The notes under the pieces: model-generated
Database searches by the model: none
What the model was told of the DNA's origin: nothing
Seen by the model: the letters and a program-made list of their open reading frames with translations, nothing else
Position numbers and translations under genes: made by a program
In this document: in pieces, positions 34,844 to 43,693 of the stretch
Numbering within the stretch: position 1 is the stretch's first letter
How the letters are laid out: the number at the start of each line of letters is the position of its first letter
Assembly (NCBI RefSeq): GCF_000015245.1
Contig: NC_008700.1
Coordinates: 812,001 to 876,000 of the forward strand
Reading direction: 5' to 3'
Origin: Shewanella amazonensis SB2B
GTDB taxonomy: Bacteria; Pseudomonadota; Gammaproteobacteria; Enterobacterales; Shewanellaceae
Length of the DNA: 64,000 nucleotides

Positions 34844-36097
34844 ATGGCGTTTTCGGCTTGGTTTCGCACTACACCCCTGGCATTGATGGGGAAATTACAG
34901 GGATGGCCGCGCAATGTGTGGTTGTTGACGTTGGCCCAGGCCCTGTCCATGAGCGCCACCCCCATCATGGTGCTGCTGGGCGGTTTGGTGGGCGCAAAAA
35001 TAGCGCCCACAGCGCAGCTTGCCACGGCGCCTATCGCCGTAATGATCCTCGGCCTTGCCACCGCCGTGGTGCCCGTGGGTCTGCTTGGCCGCAAATACGG
35101 CAGACGCAGGGTGTTCCTGCTGGGTAGCTTGTTGGGCACTCTGGCGGGTTTAACCGCTGCCCTCGGGGTATATCAGAACGACTTTGTGACTTTCTGTGTA
35201 GGTGCGCTGCTCCTGGGGGCTGCCGGCGCCGTGGTGCAGCAGTATCGCTTTGCTGCGATGGAGGCCGTTGATCCTGTCAAGGCGCCAAGGGCTGCTTCCC
35301 GGGTGCTTCTTGGTGGACTGGTCGCCGCTTTGCTTGGCCCTGAGCTGGCGGTCATAGGCAGTGATTTGATTGATAACAGTTACGCCGGCGCTTTTTTGCT
35401 GCTGTCGGCCATCGCCCTGTGTGGTGGTTTGGTACTGCTGGGATACAGCAATGAGTCCCAATGGCAAGGCGATGCCGGTCCTGCGGTGTCTGAGACTGAG
35501 CGTCCCCTCGGTGAACTCCTGTCCCAGAGTCGACTCTGGGTGGCCATTGGCGGCGCGGCCATCGGCTACGGCATGATGAGCCTGATCATGACGGCCACAC
35601 CGCTGCACATGCATCATATGGAGCATCACTCGCTGGCCGACACCAAGTGGGTCATTCAGAGCCATATCATTGCCATGTATTTGCCGTCTTTTGTCAGCGG
35701 TGCCCTGGTAGCCCGTTTCGGCCAGGGGGCCATGATGATGGCAGGCCTTGGGGCATATGGGGCAACCATCATTCTGGCATTGTCCGGTAGCGATCTGCTG
35801 AATTACTGGACTGCGCTGGTGTTGTTGGGGGTAGGTTGGAACTTCCTGTTTGTGGCTGGGACATCGCTCCTGCCCTCCTGCTATCGTGGTGCAGAGCGGT
35901 TCAGGATACAGACCTTCAATGATTTTGCGGTATTTGGTTTTCAGGCCATGGCGTCGCTTGGGGCAGGTGCTTTACTTACCGGCCTTGGTTGGCAGGTTTT
36001 GCTGGTGGCCTGTTTACCCTTTATCGGGGTGCAGCTTATGCTGCTGGCATGGTGGAAGTTGAGTAAAAGCAGGGTGTTACAAGCTGATAACAATTGA
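34844..36097 (+). CDS. MFS transporter
   Basis: 417 aa with 12 hydrophobic segments. The conserved loop between helices 2 and 3 reads GLLGRKYGRRRVFLLG, an MFS signature. Helix 4 has GAAGAVVQQYRFAAMEAV, and the second half starts around GELLSQSRLWVAIGGAAIGYGMMS. A His/Met-rich segment PLHMHHMEHHSLADTKW is unusual and might bind metal. No substrate can be assigned. Inner membrane. The ATG at 34844 has no strong ribosome-binding site. Confidence 0.8.
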   Translation: MAFSAWFRTTPLALMGKLQGWPRNVWLLTLAQALSMSATPIMVLLGGLVGAKIAPTAQLATAPIAVMILGLATAVVPVGLLGRKYGRRRVFLLGSLLGTLAGLTAALGVYQNDFVTFCVGALLLGAAGAVVQQYRFAAMEAVDPVKAPRAASRVLLGGLVAALLGPELAVIGSDLIDNSYAGAFLLLSAIALCGGLVLLGYSNESQWQGDAGPAVSETERPLGELLSQSRLWVAIGGAAIGYGMMSLIMTATPLHMHHMEHHSLADTKWVIQSHIIAMYLPSFVSGALVARFGQGAMMMAGLGAYGATIILALSGSDLLNYWTALVLLGVGWNFLFVAGTSLLPSCYRGAERFRIQTFNDFAVFGFQAMASLGAGALLTGLGWQVLLVACLPFIGVQLMLLAWWKLSKSRVLQADNN

Positions 36098-36120
36098 TTT
36101 ATTCAATTACCAGTCGGTGA

Positions 36121-36170
36121 CACTGTGATAAACTTCGCCATCCCTGCTCGGGGTCAGAGCAGGGCGTATC
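36121..36170. repeat. Nested inverted repeat upstream of ROK-type kinase
   Basis: CCCTGCTC and GAGCAGGG form a perfect 8-bp stem with a 7-nt loop at 36142-36164. Outer sequences CACTG/ATA and TAT/CAGTG extend the symmetry. There is no T-tract, so it is more likely a leader hairpin or operator than a terminator. It ends about 15 bp before the kinase start. Confidence 0.4.
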
Positions 36171-36180
36171 AGTGGAGTAA

Positions 36181-36972
36181 ATGATGCAAACATTGACACT
36201 TGATGTGGGGGGAACCAACGGCCTGTTTGAACTCAGGCACGAAGGTCATACAGAACAATATAAATTCCCCACCGGTGATGGTTTCTCTATCCGGGATTTA
36301 AACGAGCAGATCCAGGCCTTTGAACAGGACTTTGCGCTGGAACATTACCGCCTGGCCATGGCCGTCCCAGGCCTGGTACGGGATAACCGTTTGGTTACCT
36401 GCAAATCGCTGCCGGGACTGACGGGGCTGCACCCTGCTCAAATCCAGTGCAGTGGTGAACTCGCCTTTATCGCCAACGATATGGACGCGGGTATCCAGGC
36501 CATTGCCGAGCCTCGCCACGATTGCGAAGTGCTGGTGATGTGTGGTGCGGGTCTGGGTATGGCGATTGCCATGAATGGCCAGGTGTTCAGCGGTGCCAGC
36601 GGCTTTGCCGGTGAGCTGGGTCACTGCCGTATCATGACTGAGGGCGGTGAGTTCAGTCTGGAGCAATTGGCATCTGCTGAAGCACTGCGTGGTCGTAAAC
36701 AGGTAGTGGGGGACGACTTGGCTCAGGCGGGACGTCATCTGGGCATGGGGTTGGCGTGGGTGGTTAACCTTTTCAATCCCAATCGCATATACCTGGCTGG
36801 CAGCATGATGCACAGTGCCGATTTTTACAAAGGTTGTATCGGCGCCCTCAGGGATATGGCCTTGGGTGCGCCCATGGCCAATTGTCAGGTTCACAGAGTC
36901 GATGATATGGAAACTCTGGTGTGCCGCGGGCTGGCCAGCATGTTGGAAAAACAGCAGTCAGCAGCTGAGTGA
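36181..36972 (+). CDS. ROK-family sugar kinase-like protein without zinc motif
   Basis: 263 aa, shorter than the usual 290-310. The phosphate-binding loop LDVGGTNGLFEL is N-terminal, the catalytic-type Asp lies in FIANDMDAGIQA, and the second ATP loop is MCGAGLGMAIAMNGQVFSGASGFAGELGHC. The usual ROK zinc motif after GH (CxCGxxGCxE) is missing; the protein reads GHCRIMTEGGEFSLEQLAS. It may therefore be a divergent sugar kinase or a non-catalytic member. ATGATG at the start gives two possible first codons. A terminator follows 16 bp later. Confidence 0.75.
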   Translation: MMQTLTLDVGGTNGLFELRHEGHTEQYKFPTGDGFSIRDLNEQIQAFEQDFALEHYRLAMAVPGLVRDNRLVTCKSLPGLTGLHPAQIQCSGELAFIANDMDAGIQAIAEPRHDCEVLVMCGAGLGMAIAMNGQVFSGASGFAGELGHCRIMTEGGEFSLEQLASAEALRGRKQVVGDDLAQAGRHLGMGLAWVVNLFNPNRIYLAGSMMHSADFYKGCIGALRDMALGAPMANCQVHRVDDMETLVCRGLASMLEKQQSAAE

Positions 36973-36987
36973 TAAATTCCTGTCACT

Positions 36988-37013
36988 AAAAACGCCGCTA
37001 ACGCGGCGTTTTT
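36988..37013 (+). terminator. Rho-independent terminator after ROK gene
   Basis: AAAAACGCCGC and GCGGCGTTTTT make a perfect 11-bp stem with a 4-nt loop and a T-tail. It also faces the convergent ankyrin gene. Confidence 0.88.
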
Positions 37014-37026
37014 TTATGGGCTGGTT

Positions 37027-39768
37027 TTATGCTCTCAGCCGGGGCTGTGTCAGCGGGATATCCATGTCGTTATCATCCCAGCTGGCCATATAACGCATCT
37101 CATCTTCCGCCCGACTGAAATTACCCAAAGGCGTGAGGAGCTGCGGCAGCGGCTCCTGTGTGTCCCGTCGCTGCTTAACGCCGATGAGCAGTGCCAGCAA
37201 CCACCATATCGATATGCCCATACCCAGAGCCGCTAGCCAGGCTGGAGCAAGGTACCAAACCAGCCCAAGCGCCAGAGCCGAGGGCAGTAAATACCAGACA
37301 GTGACACGGCCCAGTCCCAGGGTGAGCTTGTGTAGCCGATACCAAAAGCCCCCCGGTTTGAGGGCGCCAAGGTCGAGTCCGGGCGCCGGGATACCCAGGG
37401 CGCGAAAATAGTCAAAAGCGCTCTTGCCTTTTTTATCCAGCACCCCGGCACTGGCACCCGCCTCGAGCAATACGGCCGCGCTCTTGTGGCTGAGCATGAG
37501 GATGGCACTCATCAGCGGTGTTTGTCCGCGCTGATTTTGGCTGTCGAGCGCACAGCCGGCGGCAATTAACTGCGAGCACAGGTCCTCGTCGTGCATGGCG
37601 CCCATACGGGCGGCCAAATGCAGCGGCGTATCGCCGTCGGCATCGTTGCCGTCCTCAAGGGATAGCCCACTGCGCAACAGGCAGGGGAGGAGCGTGCCAT
37701 GGCCACGGTAACAGGCGATGTGCAGCAGCGACTCGCCCTTAAACCATTCCTGGGCATCGGCGCCCTGCGCCAGCAAATATTCTGTCAATTGCCAGTGGCC
37801 ATTGGCGACGGCGAAATAGAGGGCGCTACAGCCCTCACTGTCACTGGCTGACAGGGTTGCGCCCCTTTCAAGCAGCAATTGCGCCATGCCCAGATCTCCA
37901 CGGTAAGCGGCATAACACAGCAGTGGTGCACGTCCGTTGGGGAGCAGGGGTTCCCGCAGTGCCTCGGCCTCCTGGCGCAGACGGCTTAAGGTGCCCAGAA
38001 GCACCTCGAGGCTGCGATGGCTTGCCCGGGTCGAGCGGCTTGGGATCTTCAGGGTGTCGTTGGCCTCGGCGCCGACATCCAGCAAGAGGCGCGCAATACC
38101 CAGATGTCCTTTGGCAACGGCGATGGCGAGGGCCGTATTGCCATCGTGGTCTTTATGGTCGAGGGCTTGCTCCCGGGCCAGCAAAAAAGCCACTATGTCG
38201 CTGGCGCCATGACGACAGGCGTGCAGCAGCAGGGTGTCGCCCTGGTGGTTTTCCGGCTGTTTGTTTCGAAGCCGCAACCAGGCCTGCTCAAATCCCTGAG
38301 TATCCCGGTAAGCAATCAATAACCAGATGTATTCACTCACCGGCAGATCGAACAGTGCTGTGTGGAATACCTGATGCAGAGCCGCTTCGTTGGGTCTTTG
38401 GCGCAAGAGGGCCTCAAAAACGGTTTCACCGTCTACATTGGTCTCGGCAGGGTTCTCGCCGGCGGCCAGCAGCATGCGGGCGGATTCGGGGCTCAAATCT
38501 TCCAGATAGTCGTGCAACAGGGGGCTGCGATAGCGTGTTGGCTTGTTGGCCTTAAGGAGTATCTCAATATTTTTCAGTGCTTTGTGGTGGATTGCCGTGC
38601 CGATGGCGCGATTGTGGTCGAACAGTCGAATTCGGTTCGCCAAAATGGCAATGAGCCTGTGTGCCCTGTCGTCGGCCACCAGATACTCCACCAAATCGGC
38701 CACACAATCATCTATGTCCAGCGTCAGGGCTTCGGCTTTGAGCAGCAGGTAGGCCACCAGACGGAAAGCGCCACTGGCGGCAGCGCCCTGCAGGAGTTCC
38801 ACCATATCGTCGCTGTTATCTTCAAGCTTCAGGCCAAGGCTTTCCAGTAACTTAAAACCCAGCAGGTTGTCTACCTGGGTGCACAGACCCGCCAGTACCA
38901 TCAATTGATCGTAGTTGAGGTTTAAGCCTGACAGCAGGCGCTGCAGCACGGGTTGGTCCTGATGACGGATAGCCGTTTTTATTTGCTGCTCTGTGCTGCC
39001 CGCGCTGTAAATCCCGTGGGGGCGAAGGAAGGGAAACCCCTGGCGGTGAAGCCTGGCGGCCAGTTCATAATCCAGTGCAAATGCATGCCACAAGATGGAG
39101 CCCCCATCCGGCAATCTGTAATGGGCGGGCCAGCCCTGTTGCAGTAAGGCTTCGATAAAGGGGGCCAGGCGTTTGTCATTGTCGGCGAACAGGTGTGTCA
39201 TCAGATCCTGCCCGCTACTATCGAGTTCCTCGACGTTGGCCCCCTGTTCAAGCAGAAGGGTAAACATCGACAGGCTACGATAATGCACGCAGGCATAGAT
39301 AAGCGGTTCATCTCCGAGGGGGGCATTGGGATCCAGGCCTGAACTCAGCAGCCGAGTCAGCTCGGCAACATCCTGATTTCGTACGAGAGTATCCAGGGTA
39401 TCTTCGGGTAGAAACCTTGCCAGCAGGCTGTCGAGTTCATCGGGTGAGGGCCGGATACCGCGATAAAAATAGGCGTCAAAACCGGCATCCAGAGCAGCAC
39501 AGCGGGCGTTTATCTTGATAAACACCACTCCCAGAGCCTTGCTGGCGCGCATCAGCCGATAATTGATGCCAGCGTCGCTTTGGATATCCAGCCTCAGGTG
39601 ATTACTGAAGAGTTTGAGGGATGTGAGGTGTTCGGTCGGGGTTAAATACCCTGACAAACCAAGGGCATCGAGCGCCTGCTCGGGTGACAGGGACGCAGTG
39701 GTCTGCCGGATGCGTTCGCTGTCGCTGCTTGACATACACAGGCAGTACCTGAACCAATTTGCCGACAT
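37027..39768 (-). CDS. Ankyrin-repeat protein with C-terminal membrane segment
   Basis: 913 aa from ATG 39768, which has AGAAGG 4 bp upstream; a GTG 5 codons earlier is possible. No signal peptide. Ankyrin repeats occupy most of residues 140-780 in at least two blocks; clear units are GDTLLLHACRHGASDIVAFLL, GNTALAIAVAKGHLGIARLLL, GCSALYFAVANGHWQLTEYLL and GDTPLHLAARMGA. Two adjacent hydrophobic helices near 830-870 anchor it in the inner membrane with the repeats in the cytoplasm. A 15-codon acidic tail (DDNDMDIPL) ends it. Ankyrin proteins mediate protein contacts; the partner is unknown. It is unusually long for the family in this group. Confidence 0.8.
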   Translation of the reverse strand: MSANWFRYCLCMSSSDSERIRQTTASLSPEQALDALGLSGYLTPTEHLTSLKLFSNHLRLDIQSDAGINYRLMRASKALGVVFIKINARCAALDAGFDAYFYRGIRPSPDELDSLLARFLPEDTLDTLVRNQDVAELTRLLSSGLDPNAPLGDEPLIYACVHYRSLSMFTLLLEQGANVEELDSSGQDLMTHLFADNDKRLAPFIEALLQQGWPAHYRLPDGGSILWHAFALDYELAARLHRQGFPFLRPHGIYSAGSTEQQIKTAIRHQDQPVLQRLLSGLNLNYDQLMVLAGLCTQVDNLLGFKLLESLGLKLEDNSDDMVELLQGAAASGAFRLVAYLLLKAEALTLDIDDCVADLVEYLVADDRAHRLIAILANRIRLFDHNRAIGTAIHHKALKNIEILLKANKPTRYRSPLLHDYLEDLSPESARMLLAAGENPAETNVDGETVFEALLRQRPNEAALHQVFHTALFDLPVSEYIWLLIAYRDTQGFEQAWLRLRNKQPENHQGDTLLLHACRHGASDIVAFLLAREQALDHKDHDGNTALAIAVAKGHLGIARLLLDVGAEANDTLKIPSRSTRASHRSLEVLLGTLSRLRQEAEALREPLLPNGRAPLLCYAAYRGDLGMAQLLLERGATLSASDSEGCSALYFAVANGHWQLTEYLLAQGADAQEWFKGESLLHIACYRGHGTLLPCLLRSGLSLEDGNDADGDTPLHLAARMGAMHDEDLCSQLIAAGCALDSQNQRGQTPLMSAILMLSHKSAAVLLEAGASAGVLDKKGKSAFDYFRALGIPAPGLDLGALKPGGFWYRLHKLTLGLGRVTVWYLLPSALALGLVWYLAPAWLAALGMGISIWWLLALLIGVKQRRDTQEPLPQLLTPLGNFSRAEDEMRYMASWDDNDMDIPLTQPRLRA

Positions 39769-40262
39769 GGCGCCTTCTGACACTTTGTTCCCCCAGTGAC
39801 GGTTGCCCTTGGCCCGGCAGGAGCGGCGGCCTGTGCAACATTGGCGTCACAATACTCACAAGTGCCCTGAATGGCAACCGAATTTGGCTTACAGGACGCG
39901 CGAGCACGGCATTTCGTGGTGCCAGGTTTGTGCCTTGTCGCGGCATAGCAGACAGCGTATTTGGGTTATCCGGGATCCAGGATAGTGAGCCAGGTCCATG
40001 CTGTGTTTGCCTCTGAAGCATCACAGCTTCCAATGTGCGCGTGTCAAACCTGCTTTTACCGTGTTGGCTTAACCCCATCTGGGATGTGAATAAGGCGCCG
40101 GTACTCCCCTTTAGAAGGCTTGGCGCGGGTAGTTGTTAGCTGCATTCGGCATTCTTGAACAGAATGAGGTTCAATGTTTGTATATTTTATGCTAGAAATG
40201 CGCATCTGAATTGCGCCTCTGGCTGTGTTGGCCCGCGGCAACAAATGATTTAAAGGTGATGT
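39769..40262. other. Intergenic region before M24 peptidase
   Basis: A 494-bp stretch between the ankyrin gene and the divergent Xaa-Pro peptidase. No convincing gene. TTGAAC and GTTCAA form a 6-8-6 inverted repeat at 40155-40174. An AT-rich TATATTTTAT at 40181-40190 may hold the -10 of the peptidase promoter. The stretch near 39800-40100 shows only shadow frames. Confidence 0.4.
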
Positions 40263-41474
40263 ATGACCATAGGTGTTGGTGGGCTGACGGCCCAAGAGGC
40301 TCTGGCCAAACTCAGTGATATGACAGCGGGCACAGGCCCCATTGACGCGGCTGAATTTCAGGGGCGTATCCTCAAGGCGCAGGGGCTGATGAAAGCGGCA
40401 GGGTTGGATGCTGTGTACCTTAATGCCGGCACCAATCTTTACTACTTTACCGGTACCCGCTGGTACGCCAGCGAGCGTATGGTAGGTGCCATTCTGCCCG
40501 CAGAAGGGGCGTTGGAATACATAGCACCGGCTTTTGAACTCGACACCCTCAAAGGCTATATGGCCATCAAGGGTGAAGTGAATACCTGGCATGAAGACGA
40601 AAGCCCTTATCAACTCTTTGGCTCAGTACTCAAACGCCTTGGCTTGGGGCAGGGGCGGGTGGGTATGGATGAATCGGCTGCGTTTTTCATCAGTGAAGGT
40701 ATTCGTGATGCCAACCCTGAGCTTAAGGTCGTAAGCGCCAAGGCCGTGACGGCCGGTTGCCGGATGCAAAAATCGGCCGCTGAGCTGGCACTGATGCAAC
40801 GCGCCAAGGACATGACCCTGGAAGTACATAAGGCTGCCGCTGCTATGTTGCGGCCCGGTATCACTGTGAGTGAAGTGGAAGCCTTTATCGATGCTGCCCA
40901 TCGTAAAGTGGGAGCTCCGGCCGGCTCTTATTTTTGCATTGTGCTATTTGGTGAAGACACGGCGTATCCCCACGGCGTGAAAAATCCCAAGGCGCTGGAA
41001 GAGGGCGATACCGTCCTGATTGACACCGGCTGCCAGCTCTATGGTTATAACTCAGATATCACCCGCACTTACGTTTATGGCACCCCGAGTGCGCGTCAGC
41101 GTGAACTCTGGAACCTGGAAAAACAGGCGCAGGCGGCTGCCTTTGAGGCGGCCAGATTGGGCGCCCCCTGTGGCAGCGTCGATAAGGCCGCCCGCAGCGT
41201 GCTTGAGGCCGCAGGCTTTGGCCCGGGCTATGCTGTTCCCGGCCTGCCACACCGTACAGGTCACGGCATAGGGCTGGATATTCACGAGTGGCCCTATCTG
41301 GTGGCGAATGACACTACACCGCTGGCGCCGGGAATGTGTTTTTCCAACGAGCCCATGCTCTGTGTACCCGGTGAATTTGGGGTACGCCTTGAGGATCACT
41401 TCTACATGACTGAGTCTGGCCCCAAATGGTTCACTCTCCCTTCCCATTCCATTGACAATCCGTTTGGCTTGTAA
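40263..41474 (+). CDS. Xaa-Pro peptidase, M24 family
   Basis: 403 aa creatinase-type N-terminal domain plus pita-bread domain. It differs from the larger neighbour by having only one N-terminal domain. Ligands are intact: Asp in LIDTGCQLYGYNSDITRTYVYG, His in HRTGHGIGLDIHEW, and Glu in SNEPMLC and GVRLEDHFYM. It should act as a prolidase-like or Xaa-Pro dipeptidase in the cytoplasm. The ATG has AAAGGTG upstream. A strong terminator follows. Confidence 0.9.
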   Translation: MTIGVGGLTAQEALAKLSDMTAGTGPIDAAEFQGRILKAQGLMKAAGLDAVYLNAGTNLYYFTGTRWYASERMVGAILPAEGALEYIAPAFELDTLKGYMAIKGEVNTWHEDESPYQLFGSVLKRLGLGQGRVGMDESAAFFISEGIRDANPELKVVSAKAVTAGCRMQKSAAELALMQRAKDMTLEVHKAAAAMLRPGITVSEVEAFIDAAHRKVGAPAGSYFCIVLFGEDTAYPHGVKNPKALEEGDTVLIDTGCQLYGYNSDITRTYVYGTPSARQRELWNLEKQAQAAAFEAARLGAPCGSVDKAARSVLEAAGFGPGYAVPGLPHRTGHGIGLDIHEWPYLVANDTTPLAPGMCFSNEPMLCVPGEFGVRLEDHFYMTESGPKWFTLPSHSIDNPFGL

Positions 41475-41484
41475 GGGACAATAA

Positions 41485-41512
41485 AAAAACGGAGGCACAG
41501 GCCTCCGTTTTT
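41485..41512. terminator. Bidirectional terminator
   Basis: AAAAACGGAGGC and GCCTCCGTTTTT form a perfect 12-bp stem with a 4-nt loop between the M24 gene and the convergent FKBP gene. Confidence 0.9.
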
Positions 41513-41532
41513 TATTTCGCTTCAGTCAGCAT

Positions 41533-42003
41533 TCATTCGATGGCTATCAGTTCCACATCGAAAATCAGCACAGAACCACCGGGGATTTTGCCTACGCTAC
41601 GGTTGCCGTAACCCAGGCTTGCCGGGATGAAAAAGCGCATCTTGTCACCTTCTTTCATCAGTTGCACGCCTTCGGTCCAGCCCTTGATAACCCGATTCAG
41701 CGGGAAGGCAATGCTCTCACCACGCTCAACTGACGAGTCGAACACAGTGCCATCGGTCAGGGTGCCGTGATAGTGCACGCGCACAGTGTCGCTGGCACTG
41801 GGATGACGTTCGCCACTGCCGGCAATCAAAAGCTCATACTGCAGGCCCGATGCCGTGGTGGTTACACCGTCACGCTTGGCGTTTTCAGCGAGGAAGACGG
41901 CGCCTTTCTCTTCATTGAGCTTGGCGGCCTTTTGATTATTCATGGTGGTGAAAAAGTAAAAAATGACGCAGGCAATCACAATAACAGCGAGGGCAACTCT
42001 CAT
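41533..42003 (-). CDS. FKBP-type peptidyl-prolyl isomerase, membrane-anchored
   Basis: 156 aa. Residues 1-20 are a hydrophobic anchor (VALAVIVIACVIFYFF), then a short linker and a complete FKBP domain from about residue 45: SGLQYELLIAGSG, VRVHYHGTLTDGTVFDSS, FPLNRVIKGWTEGVQLM, MRFFIPASLGYG and LIFDVELIAI. Active-site aromatic residues are all present. It catalyses proline isomerisation in protein folding at the periplasmic face. It resembles FklB/FkpA-type enzymes but is shorter, with no dimerisation domain. Terminator shared with the M24 gene. Confidence 0.9.
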   Translation of the reverse strand: MRVALAVIVIACVIFYFFTTMNNQKAAKLNEEKGAVFLAENAKRDGVTTTASGLQYELLIAGSGERHPSASDTVRVHYHGTLTDGTVFDSSVERGESIAFPLNRVIKGWTEGVQLMKEGDKMRFFIPASLGYGNRSVGKIPGGSVLIFDVELIAIE

Positions 42004-42103
42004 GGGATGGATTCCGTAATGGCTGACTTTTGACTATCGTATGGAACTCAATATCTTATGGTTAAGCTGCTGCCGGGTAAAGCCTGGATGTCGGTGCCAA
42101 GGC

Positions 42104-42457
42104 TTATCCCTGGGCTGGCGCTGCTGCAGTGACGTAATAAAAGGCGCCAAGTGCCAGCAGCAGATGCAGCAGGGTCGCCGCGTAAAATGGCCACAAAAAT
42201 CCGCGTTTACTGGTTTTATGGCGAAACAGCGCCATGGCCAGCATGGCACCACCGAAGCCACCAACCAGTGCCAGCAGCCAGAGCTTGATTTCGGCGGTCC
42301 TGGGTTTGTCTTTTAAGGCGGCGCGTTTATCAAGAGCAAAGACCACAAAGGCTGCCAGCCCGAGTCCGCCATAGCCTACAAGCAGCCACAGCGGCAACCA
42401 GTTCAGTGCCACCCCAATGGCCAGCAATAAATAAAACACCAGCGCGAAAATAATCAT
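42104..42457 (-). CDS. DUF1294 membrane protein
   Basis: 117 aa from ATG 42457, whose ATGA overlaps the stop of the DUF418 gene, with GGGG upstream; a longer frame from 42517 lies inside that gene. Four hydrophobic segments, with the DUF1294 hallmark FALDKRAALKDKPRTAEIKLWLLALVGGFGGAMLAMALFRHKTSK between helices 2 and 4. Inner-membrane protein of unknown function. Coupled expression with the DUF418 gene is implied. Confidence 0.85.
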   Translation of the reverse strand: MIIFALVFYLLLAIGVALNWLPLWLLVGYGGLGLAAFVVFALDKRAALKDKPRTAEIKLWLLALVGGFGGAMLAMALFRHKTSKRGFLWPFYAATLLHLLLALGAFYYVTAAAPAQG

Positions 42458-43599
42458 GAGTTTACCCCGTGGGTATTCGTTGCCCTCTGAGTGCGACCAA
42501 AGGCGAGATAGCGCCATAGTCTTTCCAGTGGCCCTTGTTTAAAGCACCTCAAATACCAGGACGCCAGCAGTATTTGGCATGCCGCCCAGGTCAGGGCCGT
42601 TATCAGATAATGGATGCGATCAAAACTTTGCAGCCAGTCGGGGAACAGGTACCGGAAGCAGGCAATCCCCAGCAGCGACTGCAAAATGTAAAGCGATAAC
42701 GCCAACTTGCCCACGTTTTGCAGCGGCTTCAGCACGGTTTCACTACCCCGGCATAGCCGGATAATGAGGTCGGCATAGAGCACGGATACGGGTATGGCAC
42801 TGAATATCACTGTGATTTCAGCGAGATTGACCAGGGCGCGGGATTCACTGAAGTACAGGGTTAAGTCCACCGCGCCCAGCAGGAGTGCCAGCAGCAGTAA
42901 CCTGATGCGGGCCGCATCAGTGAGCCCCTCGTTGAAAAAGTGGCTGCGATAGAGGTACATGCCCAGCAGCATCATGCCGAGGATGTACCACAGCAGGGCG
43001 ATGGGCAGCATCACCAGCGTCATCATCAGCATCATCGCCAGATGTTGCAACACCTGGCCCAGATAGGGACCAATCCAGGGCGCGAGGGAAGCCTGATACT
43101 CGGGGCTTAGCCGGGAAGGAAGGGGCTCTGTGGGCAGGGCCTGGGTCAGGAGCAACATCACTATGGCCGAAAACCCGAGAAACTGCAGGGCTCTTTTGTG
43201 GATATGGTCGAGGGGTGCATCCAGATAACGAATGGCAACCATGGCGGAGAGACCGTAGCTGAGCAACACATCACCGGGCCAGATAAATATGCCGTGGAGT
43301 AAACCGAATAGCATCAGTATCTTAAGTCGGCGCTTAATGGGAAACACCTGACCAAAGCGCTGATATTGAATCACCAGCCCGACACCAAAGAGCATGGTAA
43401 AGAGACCGATAAAGCGCCCTTCCAGCAGCAACCGAGAGAACACTTCCAGTGGCACGTCGGATGCCGCAGCCGGAATGGTAGGGATATATCCTTCGAGGCT
43501 ATTGCCCATAAAGAGGATGTTGATAAAAAAGATCCCAAGTACCGCGAGGCCGCGGACACTGTCGATGTTGGGATTACGCATCTGTGAGTTGGCTGACAT
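42454..43599 (-). CDS. DUF418 membrane protein
   Basis: 381 aa integral membrane protein with about 8-10 helices. The N-terminal segment IDSVRGLAVLGIFFINILFM and the region FIGLFTMLFGVGLVIQYQRFG are typical of the DUF418 family, which is distantly related to acyltransferase-type membrane proteins (RGxAxLGIxxxN). The C-terminal block GKLALSLYILQSLLG is also characteristic. Function unknown. It overlaps the DUF1294 gene by 4 bp and forms an operon with it. It opens about 95 bp from the terminator of the sbtA gene. Confidence 0.85.
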   Translation of the reverse strand: MSANSQMRNPNIDSVRGLAVLGIFFINILFMGNSLEGYIPTIPAAASDVPLEVFSRLLLEGRFIGLFTMLFGVGLVIQYQRFGQVFPIKRRLKILMLFGLLHGIFIWPGDVLLSYGLSAMVAIRYLDAPLDHIHKRALQFLGFSAIVMLLLTQALPTEPLPSRLSPEYQASLAPWIGPYLGQVLQHLAMMLMMTLVMLPIALLWYILGMMLLGMYLYRSHFFNEGLTDAARIRLLLLALLLGAVDLTLYFSESRALVNLAEITVIFSAIPVSVLYADLIIRLCRGSETVLKPLQNVGKLALSLYILQSLLGIACFRYLFPDWLQSFDRIHYLITALTWAACQILLASWYLRCFKQGPLERLWRYLAFGRTQRATNTHGVNS

Positions 43600-43650
43600 C
43601 CATTGTCTTCCATCATCTTGTTATCAAAGGTGTTCAGCCTATCATGAAAA

Positions 43651-43674
43651 CAAAAAAGCGGGCCAGAGGCCCGC
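43651..43674 (-). terminator. Terminator after sbtA
   Basis: On the minus strand GCGGGCC and GGCCCGC form a 7-bp stem with a 3-nt loop followed by six T residues, 20 bp after the sbtA stop. Confidence 0.8.
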
Positions 43675-43693
43675 ATCATACCCTACACATTTG

